From Paracoccaceae bacterium (GTDB lineage Bacteria > Pseudomonadota > Alphaproteobacteria > Rhodobacterales > Rhodobacteraceae): DNA of 64,000 bases. The notes beneath the pieces are model-generated. The model searched no databases. It was given only the letters and a program-made list of their open reading frames with translations, and was not told the DNA's origin. Of the stretch, positions 1-9,172 are shown one piece after another (the stretch's first letter is position 1; every line of letters starts with the position of its first letter). The position numbers were made by a program, and so were the translations under genes. Where the stretch lies: positions 1 to 64,000 of the forward strand of contig PAQV01000100.1 of assembly GCA_002709405.1 (NCBI GenBank), read 5' to 3'.

Positions 1-455
1 AGACGCCCCCGGCTTACCTGACCTCGGTGGTCGACGGCGGGTTTTACGGCTGGCCCTATTGCTACTGGGACCGGATCGTGGACGACCGGGTGCCGCAGGA
101 TGCCGAGCTGGTGGCCCGCGCGATCAAGCCCGATTACGCGCTGGGCGGGCACACCGCCTCGCTGGGCCTGTGCTGGATGCCCGAGGGCACGCTGCCGGGC
201 TTTGGCGAAGGCATGGTGATCGGCCAGCACGGCTCGTGGAACCGCTCAACGCTGAGCGGCTACAAGCTGATCTTCGTGCCCTTCGCCGATGGCAAACCGG
301 CAGGCCAGCCGCGGGATATTCTGAGCGGCTTCCTGTCGGAGGACGAGACCCATTCTTATGGCCGCCCCGTGGGCGTGACCATCGGGCCGGACGGCAAATC
401 GCTGCTGATGGCCGATGATGTGGGCGACGTGATCTGGCGGGTGACGGGGGCCTGA
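1..455 (+). CDS. PQQ-dependent sugar dehydrogenase (sorbosone dehydrogenase-type), C-terminal part
   Basis: The reading frame is open from the left edge of the window to a TGA at 453-455, so the 5' part of the gene lies outside. The visible segment of about 150 residues carries the GGFYGWPYCYW and QHGSWNRSTLSGYK blocks typical of the C-terminal half of soluble glucose/sorbosone dehydrogenase beta-propellers. Enzymes of this family oxidise sugars with PQQ, usually in the periplasm. The N-terminus, signal peptide and catalytic His cannot be seen. A perfect 9-bp stem hairpin follows the stop. The family assignment is good; the substrate is unknown. Confidence 0.85.
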   Translation, partial: TPPAYLTSVVDGGFYGWPYCYWDRIVDDRVPQDAELVARAIKPDYALGGHTASLGLCWMPEGTLPGFGEGMVIGQHGSWNRSTLSGYKLIFVPFADGKPAGQPRDILSGFLSEDETHSYGRPVGVTIGPDGKSLLMADDVGDVIWRVTGA

Positions 456-486
456 TCGGGGGCTGAACCCGGACGAAGGATTTCGA

Positions 487-507
487 GGGGGCGTGATGCA
501 CGCCCCC
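487..507. terminator. Bidirectional hairpin terminator
   Basis: GGGGGCGTG (487-495) pairs perfectly with CACGCCCCC (499-507) around a 3-nt loop and is followed by TTCTTC. It lies between two convergent genes, the sugar dehydrogenase on plus and the M24 hydrolase on minus, so it can end transcription from both sides. Confidence 0.7.
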
Positions 508-514
508 TTCTTCG

Positions 515-1699
515 TCAGCGTTTGACAAACAGCTCGCGGGGGCGCGAGCAGAAGGTTTCGGCCGGGCCGTCTTCGGTGATCAGGATGCTTTCGGTGATCG
601 ACAGGCCCCAGCTTTCCATCCAGAGGCCGGGCATGAAATGGAAGGTCATGCCGGGTTTGAGCTCGGATTCGTCCTCGGAGCGGATCGACATGGTGCGTTC
701 GCCCCAGTCGGGCGGGTAGGACAGGCCGATCGGGTAGCCGCAGCGCGCGGCGCGGATGATGCCGACCTTGGCGAGCTCGCCGTTCATCGCATCGGCGATG
801 TCGCGGCAGCGGTTGCCGGCGCGGGCGGCTTCGAGCCCGGCCTCGAGCCCGTGGGCCAGCGCATCGGCGGCGCGCAGCATCTCGTCGGGGGGATCGCCCA
901 GGTACATCGTCCGGCAGAAGGGCGCGTGGTAGCGGCGGTAGCAGCCGGCGATCTCGAACGTGGTGCCTTCGCCCTTTCTGAAGGGCTCGCCATCCCAGGT
1001 CAGGTGGGGCGCGGCGGCGGCGGGGCCCGAGGGGAGCAGCGGCACGATGGCGGGGTAGTCGCCCCATGCGCCGTCGACGCCGCGGATCGCGTCGCGGAAG
1101 GTCTCGGCGACGACCTCGTTCTTGGGCACGCCCGGTTCGACCCGCTCGGCCAGACCGTCGATCAGCGCCTCGGAGATGCGGGCGGCCTGGCGGATGAAGG
1201 CGATCTCGGCCTCGGATTTCACGGCGCGCTGCCAGTTCACCAGGGCGGTGGCATCGACCAGCGAGGCATCGGGGAGGTTTTCCGTCAGGACGGTGAAGGC
1301 CTTGGCCGAGAAGTAGTAATTGTCCATCTCGACGCCGATCCAGGCGGTGCCGTGTCCGTGATCGATGATGCGATGGGCCAGGTCCTCCATCGGGTGGCGG
1401 GCGGTGGTCTGGATGTAATCCTCGGCATAGGAGGTGACGTGATCGTCGTCCATCCAAACGGTGCGCACGGCGCCGGCGGCGTCCTGGCGGCGGCCCCACC
1501 AGATCGGATCGCCCGAGGGGAAGATCACCACGGCCTGGTGCACGTAGAAGGACCAGCCGTCGTAGCCGGTCAGCCAGGCCATGTTGGACGGATCGGTGAC
1601 GATCAGCACGCCGACCCCGGCTTCGGCCATCGCGGTGCGGGTCCTTGCAAGGCGGGAGGCATATTCGGCGCCGCTGAAGGGGAGATCCTGGCTGGGCAT
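515..1699 (-). CDS. doeA: M24 family hydrolase, ectoine hydrolase (DoeA/EutD)-like
   Basis: This 394-residue protein has the creatinase/prolidase two-domain layout: an N-terminal domain to about residue 150 and a pita-bread catalytic domain after it. The block TGYDGWSFYVHQ (residues 44-55) and the length match ectoine hydrolase, the enzyme that opens the ectoine ring to N-acetyl-diaminobutyrate. A GAAAGGA ribosome binding site precedes the ATG at 1699. The usual partners (doeB/eutE deacetylase, uehABC transporter, eutB, eutC) are not here. Instead a polyamine-type ABC operon starts divergently 221 bp away. The M24 family is certain; ectoine as substrate is inferred from sequence resemblance, and a related compound is possible. 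Confidence 0.75.
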   Translation of the reverse strand: MPSQDLPFSGAEYASRLARTRTAMAEAGVGVLIVTDPSNMAWLTGYDGWSFYVHQAVVIFPSGDPIWWGRRQDAAGAVRTVWMDDDHVTSYAEDYIQTTARHPMEDLAHRIIDHGHGTAWIGVEMDNYYFSAKAFTVLTENLPDASLVDATALVNWQRAVKSEAEIAFIRQAARISEALIDGLAERVEPGVPKNEVVAETFRDAIRGVDGAWGDYPAIVPLLPSGPAAAAPHLTWDGEPFRKGEGTTFEIAGCYRRYHAPFCRTMYLGDPPDEMLRAADALAHGLEAGLEAARAGNRCRDIADAMNGELAKVGIIRAARCGYPIGLSYPPDWGERTMSIRSEDESELKPGMTFHFMPGLWMESWGLSITESILITEDGPAETFCSRPRELFVKR

Positions 1700-1920
1700 G
1701 TCGGGTCCTTTCGTCTGACTTCGGGCCTGTGTAACCCCGGGCGGCGACCGAAGGCGCTGCTCAAAACGGCGACAGGCCCCTGTTTTTCGACCTTTTCCGA
1801 GTGTTTTCTGGCCATCTGCCTTTTTCGCGGGCGATCCAGTTGCACCCTGCGATGTGATATGTTTGGCTTATGACACCGGCTGCACACTCAGACGGCTGGA
1901 TACAACACGGGGAGCTGCCC

Positions 1921-3021
<1,101 letters not shown>

Positions 3022-3097
3022 ACCGCGTCCGGGCCCGGCCCCGCCCCGGCGACAGACCGGGGATCAAGCAATGATAAAAACACAAGGAGAGTCACAT

Positions 3098-4207
3098 ATG
3101 AAGAAACTGAACGCTCTCGCCGCCCTTGTCGCATCGACGGCGCTTGCCGCTCCGATGGCAATGGCACAGGACATGGCCGATTCGCTGACCCTGGTCAGCT
3201 GGGGCGGCGCCTACCAGAAAAGCCAGAAACTGGCCTATGCCGACCCGTACCTGGCGGACCATCCGGGGCTGACCGTCACCTGGGACGAAAGTTCGGCCGA
3301 AGCCGTCGCCAAGCTGCGCGCCATGAACGAAGCCGGCAACATCACCTGGGACCTGGTCGACGTGGTGGCCGCTGACGCGATCCGCCTGTGCGACGAAGGC
3401 CTGGCGATGGAAATCGACCCCGACGACGACCTGCTGCCGGGCGACGACGGCACCTCGGCCGAAGACGATTTCGGCGACCTGCTGGTCAGCGACTGCTTCA
3501 TCCCGCAGATCGTCTACTCGACCACCTTCGGCTACCGCACCGACATGGTCGGCGACACGCCTCCGACCGAGGTCTGCGCCGTGTTCGACATGGACACCTA
3601 TCCGGGCAAGCGCGCGCTGGAAAAGCGTCCGATCAACAACATGGAATGGGCGCTGTATTGTGACGGCGTCGCCAAGGACGAAATCTACGATGTGCTGGCC
3701 ACCGAAGAAGGCCAGGAGCAGGCGCTTGCCAAGCTCGACACGATCAAGGACGACGTCATCTGGTGGTCGGCCGGCGCCGACACGCCGCAGCTGCTGGCCG
3801 ACGGCGAAGTCGTGATGGGCTCGACCTACAACGGCCGCCTGTTCTCGGTCATCGAAGAGCAGGATCAGCCGGTGGGCATGCTGTGGGACATGCAGGTGTT
3901 CGACCTGGACGGCTGGATCATCCCGACCGGTCTGGACGACGATCACCTGGCCCGCGTGCAGGACTTCGTGAAGTTCGCCACCGACACCCAGCGCCTGGCC
4001 GATCAGGCCAAGTACATCTCGTATGGCCCGGCCCGTGCCTCGTCGGCCCCGCTGGTTGGCACCCATGCCGAGCTGGGCATCGAAATGGCGCCGCACATGC
4101 CGACCGACCCCGAGAACTCGAAGAACACCCTGCTGTACAACTACGAGTTCTGGGCTGACTACCGCGACGACATCGACGCGAAGTTCCAGTCCTGGCTGGC
4201 CAAGTAA
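3098..4207 (+). CDS. ABC transporter substrate-binding protein, polyamine type
   Basis: Exported 369-residue protein with a clear signal peptide (MKKLNALAALVASTALA, cleavage near AMA-QD). The mature start SLTLVSWGGAYQKSQ and the later YNGRLFSV and GWIIPTG blocks fit the PotD/PotF-like class of extracellular solute-binding proteins. An AAGGAGA ribosome site 7 nt before the ATG at 3098 fixes the start. The gene follows the ATPase by 76 bp. A perfect 10-bp hairpin immediately after its stop could let this gene be expressed more than the downstream permeases. The ligand cannot be read from sequence; the nearby ectoine-hydrolase-like gene makes a compatible solute or its breakdown product conceivable. 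Confidence 0.9.
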   Translation: MKKLNALAALVASTALAAPMAMAQDMADSLTLVSWGGAYQKSQKLAYADPYLADHPGLTVTWDESSAEAVAKLRAMNEAGNITWDLVDVVAADAIRLCDEGLAMEIDPDDDLLPGDDGTSAEDDFGDLLVSDCFIPQIVYSTTFGYRTDMVGDTPPTEVCAVFDMDTYPGKRALEKRPINNMEWALYCDGVAKDEIYDVLATEEGQEQALAKLDTIKDDVIWWSAGADTPQLLADGEVVMGSTYNGRLFSVIEEQDQPVGMLWDMQVFDLDGWIIPTGLDDDHLARVQDFVKFATDTQRLADQAKYISYGPARASSAPLVGTHAELGIEMAPHMPTDPENSKNTLLYNYEFWADYRDDIDAKFQSWLAK

Positions 4208-4215
4208 GACAGGTC

Positions 4216-4240
4216 GGGGCGGAGGGATGACCTCCGCCCC
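4216..4240 (+). terminator. Hairpin after the binding-protein gene (terminator or attenuator)
   Basis: GGGGCGGAGG (4216-4225) pairs perfectly with CCTCCGCCCC (4231-4240) around GATGA, then CTTTCC. It starts 8 nt after the stop of the binding-protein gene and precedes co-directional genes, so partial termination or 3'-end protection is more likely than a full operon end. Confidence 0.6.
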
Positions 4241-4280
4241 CTTTCCGATCAAGGTTTCAAGACGTTTCGGGGGAGCGGGC

Positions 4281-4577
4281 ATGCCCAAGGGCTACATCAT
4301 CGGCCACATCACGGTGCGCGATCCCGAGGCGTACATGGAATATGTCGAGAAGGACACGCCGATCCTGAAAGCCATGGGGGCGAAGTTCATCGTCCGTGGC
4401 GGTGCGTCCGAGACACCCGAAGGCGAAACCCAGAACCGCCACGTGGTGATCGAATTCCCGACCTACGAGGCTGCCAAGGCGGCCTATCACGATCCCGAAT
4501 ACCAGGCCGTGGCCGAGATCCGACGCCTCACGGCCGACAGCACGATCATCCTGGTTGAAGGCCACGATGACGACTGA
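4281..4577 (+). CDS. DUF1330 domain-containing protein
   Basis: Small 98-residue cytoplasmic protein beginning MPKGYIIGHITVRDPEAYMEY, the usual start of DUF1330 proteins, which have a dimeric ferredoxin-like alpha/beta-barrel fold. The family has no firm general function; some members are suspected isomerases or monooxygenase-like proteins. GGGGGAG lies just before the ATG at 4281. It sits inside the ABC operon between the binding protein and the first permease, suggesting it handles the imported compound or is co-regulated with its uptake. The family is solid and the role unknown. Confidence 0.85.
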   Translation: MPKGYIIGHITVRDPEAYMEYVEKDTPILKAMGAKFIVRGGASETPEGETQNRHVVIEFPTYEAAKAAYHDPEYQAVAEIRRLTADSTIILVEGHDDD

Positions 4578-4598
4578 GACCCAAGCCTTCCGCCGGTG

Positions 4599-4643
4599 CC
4601 GGAATTTTTGAAAATTCCGGGCCGTTTTCTTTGAAGAAAACGG
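4599..4643. repeat. Double-hairpin intergenic element, copy 1
   Basis: Two perfect 10-bp hairpins with 2-nt TG loops sit back to back. The first pairs 4599-4608 (CCGGAATTTT) with 4611-4620 (AAAATTCCGG). The second pairs 4622-4631 (CCGTTTTCTT) with 4634-4643 (AAGAAAACGG). A near-identical element lies at 31728-31771 inside the other polyamine-type ABC operon. Both copies lie directly upstream of a permease gene. It may act as a partial terminator, an RNA-stability element or a dispersed repeat. Confidence 0.8.
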
Positions 4644-4683
4644 AGCCTGGCCGGGCGGATTGCCAAAAAGGACAGGGACGCGC

Positions 4684-6360
4684 ATGAGCGACGCGACGCA
4701 AGAACAAACCGGACCGATGGTTGCGGCGGATGGCACGCCGCTGAAGAAAAGCCTGGCGCGATCGCTCAGGATGCAGAAGATGCGCGCATTGGCCCTGATC
4801 GCGCCCTTGCTGATCTTCGTCCTGCTGACCTTCCTCGCCCCGATCTTTGACATGCTGTTCCGGTCGGTCGAAAACCAGATCGTGTCGGACACGCTGCCTG
4901 AAACGGTGGTGGTCCTGGCGGACTGGGACGGGTCGGGCACCGAGGCCCCCGGCGAGGACGTCTTCCGGGCACTGTATTTCGACCTGTTCCTGGCGGCCGA
5001 GGCGAAGGAACACACCAAGCTGGGCACCCGTCTGAATTACGAACAGGTGGGGATTTCCTCGCTGTTCCGGACCTCGGGCCGCCGCCTGGATGATGTGGGC
5101 GAGGTCTGGCAGGACTGGCTGGAAGACATCGACGACCAATGGGGCGAAGGCGCGTTCTGGTTCGAGATGATGTCGGGCGGCCCCGCAGACGGCGATGTCC
5201 TGTCCTCTGCCCGCACCCGCCTGGCCACGTTGACCGGCGATTCGATGCGCGGAGACATCGGGTTCGAACCGTCCGAGGCCATTTCCACCCTGTTGCCGCG
5301 CACTGCCCGTGAATACACGGCCTGGGCCGTCTTCACCGCCATCGAAGACGAGGACGTTGTCGCCGAGGAAGACCCCTGGGAGGCCGTCTACGCTGCCCTT
5401 GCCGTCGACCTGGCCACACCCGGCAAGGCAGACGACATCGCGGCCTATTCCGGGCCCGGCGCCGCCCAGTTGCAGGCCGTTGCCGCCCAGCTGGACTCTC
5501 TGCCGCCGGTCGACATCAAGGGGGCGTTCGCCGACATCGACGAGGATTGGCTGGCCATCGACAATTGGGCCGCGATCCAGGTCTATTCGCCGAAATACAC
5601 CTCGGGCTATTTCCTGAACGCCGTCGACATGCAGCTGGGGCCCGACGGGGCCGAGGCGCGGCCCGAGAACCAGCAGATCTACCTGATGCTGTTCCGCCGT
5701 ACGCTGGTCATGTCGCTGGCGATCACCTTCAGCTGTATCGCGCTGGGATACCCGGTGGCCTGGCTGCTGGCCAACCTGCCCGCGCGCAAGGCCAACCTGA
5801 TGATGATCCTGGTGTTGCTGCCGTTCTGGACCTCGCTTCTGGTGCGGACCTCGGCTTGGAAGGTGATGCTGCAACAGCAGGGCGTGATCAACGACGTGCT
5901 GGTCTGGCTGGGCATCGTGGCCGATGACGCCCGCCTGGTGATGATCAACAACCAATTCGGCACGATCGTGGCCATGACCCACATCCTTCTGCCCTTCATG
6001 ATCCTGCCGCTCTATTCGGTGATGCAGACCATTCCGCCGTCCTACCTGCGCGCGGCCAAGTCGCTGGGGGCCACCAACTGGACGGCCTTCTGGCGGGTCT
6101 ATTTCCCGCAATCGGTGCCCGGCATCGGCGCGGGGAGCATCCTCGTCTTCATCCTGGCCATCGGGTACTACATCACGCCCGAACTGGTCGGCGGGACAAC
6201 GGGTACGTTCATTTCCAACCGGATCGCCTATCACATCTCGTCCTCGCTGAACTGGGGCCTGGCGGCCGCACTGGGGACGATCCTGCTGGGCGTGGTCCTG
6301 CTGCTCTACTGGGTCTACGACCGGATCGTGGGCATCGACAACGTGAAGCTGGGGGGCTGA
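4684..6360 (+). CDS. ABC transporter permease (PotB/PotH-like) with large periplasmic insertion
   Basis: Inner-membrane permease of 558 residues, far longer than the usual 280-320. One membrane segment lies at about residues 33-55, then a hydrophilic, acidic stretch of roughly 270 residues, then the remaining membrane segments from about residue 335. The permease coupling loop is recognisable (SYLRAAKSLGATNWTAFWRV). AAAGGACAGGGA before ATG 4684 supports this start; an in-frame TTG at 4660 is less likely. The soluble insert between TM1 and TM2 is expected to face the periplasm and could dock the binding protein. I do not recognise its fold. Confidence 0.88.
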   Translation: MSDATQEQTGPMVAADGTPLKKSLARSLRMQKMRALALIAPLLIFVLLTFLAPIFDMLFRSVENQIVSDTLPETVVVLADWDGSGTEAPGEDVFRALYFDLFLAAEAKEHTKLGTRLNYEQVGISSLFRTSGRRLDDVGEVWQDWLEDIDDQWGEGAFWFEMMSGGPADGDVLSSARTRLATLTGDSMRGDIGFEPSEAISTLLPRTAREYTAWAVFTAIEDEDVVAEEDPWEAVYAALAVDLATPGKADDIAAYSGPGAAQLQAVAAQLDSLPPVDIKGAFADIDEDWLAIDNWAAIQVYSPKYTSGYFLNAVDMQLGPDGAEARPENQQIYLMLFRRTLVMSLAITFSCIALGYPVAWLLANLPARKANLMMILVLLPFWTSLLVRTSAWKVMLQQQGVINDVLVWLGIVADDARLVMINNQFGTIVAMTHILLPFMILPLYSVMQTIPPSYLRAAKSLGATNWTAFWRVYFPQSVPGIGAGSILVFILAIGYYITPELVGGTTGTFISNRIAYHISSSLNWGLAAALGTILLGVVLLLYWVYDRIVGIDNVKLGG

Positions 6361-6364
6361 GACC

Positions 6365-7546
6365 ATGGCGACTCTGACACCGATTTCCCGAACAGAGATC
6401 AAATTCTACGTCCCCGTCGTGGCCGCCTTCGGCGCGTTCCTGGGGCTGTTCGTGGGCACGGCCCAGGGCTCGGGGATCCTGGGGATCCTGCTGGGCGCCA
6501 TCTTCGGAGGCGGCGTGGCCTGGGTCCTGACACAGCCGCGCGACGGGATCGAGAAACCGGCCCGCTGGGGCCTGGTGGTCCTGCTCGCCGTCCTGAGCCT
6601 GCTGTTCAGCGGCATCCCAGGAGCGGTGATGGGCGCGGCCTTTGGCTGGTTCTTCGGCTGGCTGACGTTCTGGCTGTACGAGGGCCGCTACCGAGGCGCC
6701 CTGGCCCCCTACCTGACCCCCGGCCAGGTGCTGTGGTTCTACAGCTTCCGCGTCATCTGCTGGGCGATCCTGATCTTCCTGATCACGCCGATCCTCGTGG
6801 TGATGCCGCTGTCCTTCAATGCCGAGGACTTCTTTACCTTCACGCCGGAAATGCTGCGGTTCGACCCGGCCGGCTATTCGCTGAAGCACTACCAGGATTT
6901 CTTCACCAATGGAGACTGGCAACAGGCGCTGCGGAACTCTGTCCTGATCGCGCCGATGGCCACGCTGCTGGCCGTCAGCTTCGGGACACTGGCCGCCATC
7001 GGGCTGTCTCAGCCGCATGTGCCGGGACGGCAGGCGATCATGGCGATCCTGATTTCGCCGATGATCGTGCCGCTGATCATCTCGGCCGCGGGGATGTACT
7101 TTTTCTATTCGCGGATCGGCTTGCAGGGGACCTATTTCGGGGTCGTGCTGGCCCATGCGGCCCTGGGCATTCCCTTTGTCATCATCACGGTGACGGCGAC
7201 GTTGGTGGGCTTCGACAATTCGCTGACCCGCGCGGCGGCAAACATGGGAGCGGATCCGGTCACGACCTTCTTCCGGGTGCAGATGCCGCTGATCCTGCCA
7301 GGCGTGATTTCAGGCGGGCTGTTTGCCTTCATCACGTCCTTCGACGAGGTCGTGGTGGTGCTGTTTGTCGGCTCGGCCGGTCAGAAGACCCTGCCCTGGC
7401 AGATGTTCATCGGTCTGCGCGAGCAGATCTCTCCGACCATCCTGGCGGTGGCGACGATCCTGGTGTTCATCTCGATCTGCCTGCTGACGGTGGTGGAATT
7501 GCTGCGGCGCCGGTCCGAGCGGCTGCGGGGCATGTCGCCGTCGTAA
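6365..7546 (+). CDS. ABC transporter permease (PotC-like) with N-terminal membrane extension
   Basis: Second inner-membrane permease of the operon, starting 4 bp after the first one stops. At 393 residues it is about 120 longer than ordinary PotC/PotI. The extra N-terminal part (about residues 15-100) consists of glycine-rich hydrophobic stretches, probably three or four membrane segments, ahead of the normal core that starts near the hydrophobic LITPILVVMPLSFNAEDFF region. The coupling motif LTRAAANMGADPVTTFFRV is intact. Together with the PotB-like protein it should form the translocation pore. Confidence 0.88.
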   Translation: MATLTPISRTEIKFYVPVVAAFGAFLGLFVGTAQGSGILGILLGAIFGGGVAWVLTQPRDGIEKPARWGLVVLLAVLSLLFSGIPGAVMGAAFGWFFGWLTFWLYEGRYRGALAPYLTPGQVLWFYSFRVICWAILIFLITPILVVMPLSFNAEDFFTFTPEMLRFDPAGYSLKHYQDFFTNGDWQQALRNSVLIAPMATLLAVSFGTLAAIGLSQPHVPGRQAIMAILISPMIVPLIISAAGMYFFYSRIGLQGTYFGVVLAHAALGIPFVIITVTATLVGFDNSLTRAAANMGADPVTTFFRVQMPLILPGVISGGLFAFITSFDEVVVVLFVGSAGQKTLPWQMFIGLREQISPTILAVATILVFISICLLTVVELLRRRSERLRGMSPS

Positions 7547-7597
7547 GGCGGGGAAAAAGGGGGCTCTGCCCCCATCGCGGCAAGCCGCGATTCCCCC

Positions 7598-7621
7598 GGG
7601 GTACTTGGAAAGAGAAAGAAG
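7598..7621 (+). repeat. Purine-rich intergenic repeat, copy A
   Basis: The sequence GGTACTTGGAAAGAGAAAG within this stretch matches two other intergenic copies in the window (9111-9140 on minus and 16247-16276 on plus), differing at one or two positions. This copy runs into the terminator hairpin downstream of the ABC operon. Confidence 0.65.
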
Positions 7622-7643
7622 AGGGCGCGTTTCGCGTCCTCTT
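7619..7643. terminator. Terminator between the ABC operon and the transglycosylase gene
   Basis: An 11-bp stem with one G-U pair (7619-7629 with 7633-7643) around a TTT loop is followed by TTCGTTT. Further GC-rich inverted repeats lie just upstream (GGGGGC/GCCCCC and ATCGCGGC/GCCGCGAT within 7557-7590). The convergent arrangement makes it bidirectional. Confidence 0.7.
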
Positions 7644-7653
7644 TTCGTTTCTC

Positions 7654-8982
7654 CTAGCGGAGGCGGGTCAGCAGGCTGAGCGAGGGGTAGCCGTCAGGTA
7701 CCAGGCCATGTGCTTGCTGGTAGGCGCGGACGGCCGAGATGGTCAGCGGGCCGATGCGACCGTCGACTCCCTTGGTCGAGAATCCGGCGGCCGTCAGGCG
7801 TTCCTGCATTTCCTTGCGCTCGGAGAAGGTCAGGGCGCGGTCGTGGCGCGGCCAGTCGGACTGAACCGCCGGGCGGCCGGCAATGCGGTCGGCCAGGTGC
7901 CCGACACCGATCACGTAGGCATCGGCGGTGTTGTAGCGTTCGATCACGCTGAAGTTCTTGAAGATCATGAAAGCCGGGCCCTGGCCACCGGCTGGCAAGA
8001 GGATCGCGGCCGGACCGTGATCGGCCACCGCTTTTCCGTTCAGCCCGATCACGCCAATCCGGGCCCAGGCGGCAGGCGACCGTTCGATATCGCGGTCGGC
8101 GAGGGCATAGTCGAACCCTTCGGGCAAGCGCACCTCGACCCCCCAGGGTTGCCCGCTGGTCCAGCCGAACTGCTTGAGATACGCGGCGGTCGAGGCCAGC
8201 GCATCGCTCGGATCGTCCGACCAGATGTCGCGCCGGCCGTCTCCGGTGAAATCGACGGCGTAATCCAGGTAGGACGTCGGCATGAACTGGGTGTGCCCCA
8301 TCGCCCCGGCCCAGGATCCGGTCATCCGGTCGGGGGTGGTGTCCCCTGCCTGGAGTATCCTCAGCGCCGCCACCAGCTGTTTCTCGAAGAAGGGACCGCG
8401 CCGGCCGTCAAAGGCAAGCGTGGCCATGGACGACATCACGTGGCTTGATCCGCGAAAGCTGCCATAGGCGCTTTCCAGCCCCCAGACCGCCGCGACGATT
8501 TCCTTTTCCACGCCATAGCGCCGTTCGATCGCGTTCAGCGTGGCACCATGCGCGGCCAAGGCGGACTTTCCGTTCCGGATGCGGGTGTCAGAGGCCGCGC
8601 TGTCCAGGTACTCCCAGATCGCCTTGGAAAATTCCGACTGGTTGCGGTCGCGCCGGATGGCATCGTCATCGTAGCGCACGCTCGCAAGCGCCCGGTCCAG
8701 GACGTCCCCCCGGATGCCCTGGGCCAGCGCCCGATCCCGGAACGCTCCCAGCCACAGGTCGAACCGAGCGTTGCCAGTCCCAGAGGGAAGATTTGCTTGG
8801 GTCACGTCACCTGCCCTCGCCTCCGGGGCCAGGGATTCGATGACGGCAATAGACGCCCGCTGAACCTCGACCGCGGAAAACGCCGGGCGCGAGGACGGGC
8901 GCGGCGACAATTCCGGTGGCGTGGCGAAAGCGGCGGTGGATAGAAGGAAAAGGACACTTCCGGCCTCGAAGGCTTTGTGCAT
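7654..8982 (-). CDS. Lytic murein transglycosylase, MltB-like, with peptidoglycan-binding domain
   Basis: Periplasmic enzyme of 442 residues that cleaves peptidoglycan glycan strands non-hydrolytically. After a signal peptide (MHKAFEAGSVLFLLSTAAFA) comes an SLT_2 catalytic domain. Its catalytic Glu is in AAVWGLESAYGSFRG, and GAMGHTQFMPTSYL and DIWSDDPSDALASTAAYL are family blocks. The last 60 residues form a PG_binding_1 domain. I placed the start at 8982 because the signal peptide begins there; an in-frame extension to 9078 has no such logic. It is flanked by terminators and appears to be a single-gene unit. Confidence 0.92.
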   Translation of the reverse strand: MHKAFEAGSVLFLLSTAAFATPPELSPRPSSRPAFSAVEVQRASIAVIESLAPEARAGDVTQANLPSGTGNARFDLWLGAFRDRALAQGIRGDVLDRALASVRYDDDAIRRDRNQSEFSKAIWEYLDSAASDTRIRNGKSALAAHGATLNAIERRYGVEKEIVAAVWGLESAYGSFRGSSHVMSSMATLAFDGRRGPFFEKQLVAALRILQAGDTTPDRMTGSWAGAMGHTQFMPTSYLDYAVDFTGDGRRDIWSDDPSDALASTAAYLKQFGWTSGQPWGVEVRLPEGFDYALADRDIERSPAAWARIGVIGLNGKAVADHGPAAILLPAGGQGPAFMIFKNFSVIERYNTADAYVIGVGHLADRIAGRPAVQSDWPRHDRALTFSERKEMQERLTAAGFSTKGVDGRIGPLTISAVRAYQQAHGLVPDGYPSLSLLTRLR

Positions 8983-9110
8983 GGTTCTCTGCCCTGTTAT
9001 CTGCTCGCCGAAAGTGTAGCGCGAATACTGCCCCCACGGAAGGATTGGTCGGACGGCCCGCAATTCCTTGCCAATCAACCTGGCATCGGCCCCTGCCCCA
9101 AGTGCCCCCT

Positions 9111-9140
9111 GCTGCTTCTTTCTCTTTGAAAATACCCCGG
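9111..9140 (-). repeat. Purine-rich intergenic repeat, copy B
   Basis: On the minus strand this reads CCGGGGTATTTTCAAAGAG followed by AAAGAAGCAGC, the same motif as at 7598-7621 and 16247-16276. It lies just after the stop of the RNase R gene in the direction of transcription, as copy A follows the ABC operon and copy C follows the Hint-protein genes. Confidence 0.65.
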
Positions 9141-9172
9141 CCCGCCACCAGCCAGCGGCGCCGCGTCAAAGC

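Noticed and set aside
4546-6402. 618-codon open frame on minus opposite the large permease
   Set aside because: Low-complexity His/Arg/Gln-rich antisense translation; the permease on plus has proper motifs and a ribosome site.
7557-7590. Inverted repeats before the terminator as a possible riboswitch
   Set aside because: They lie downstream of the last permease gene and next to a clear terminator, so they are better explained as part of the 3' end.
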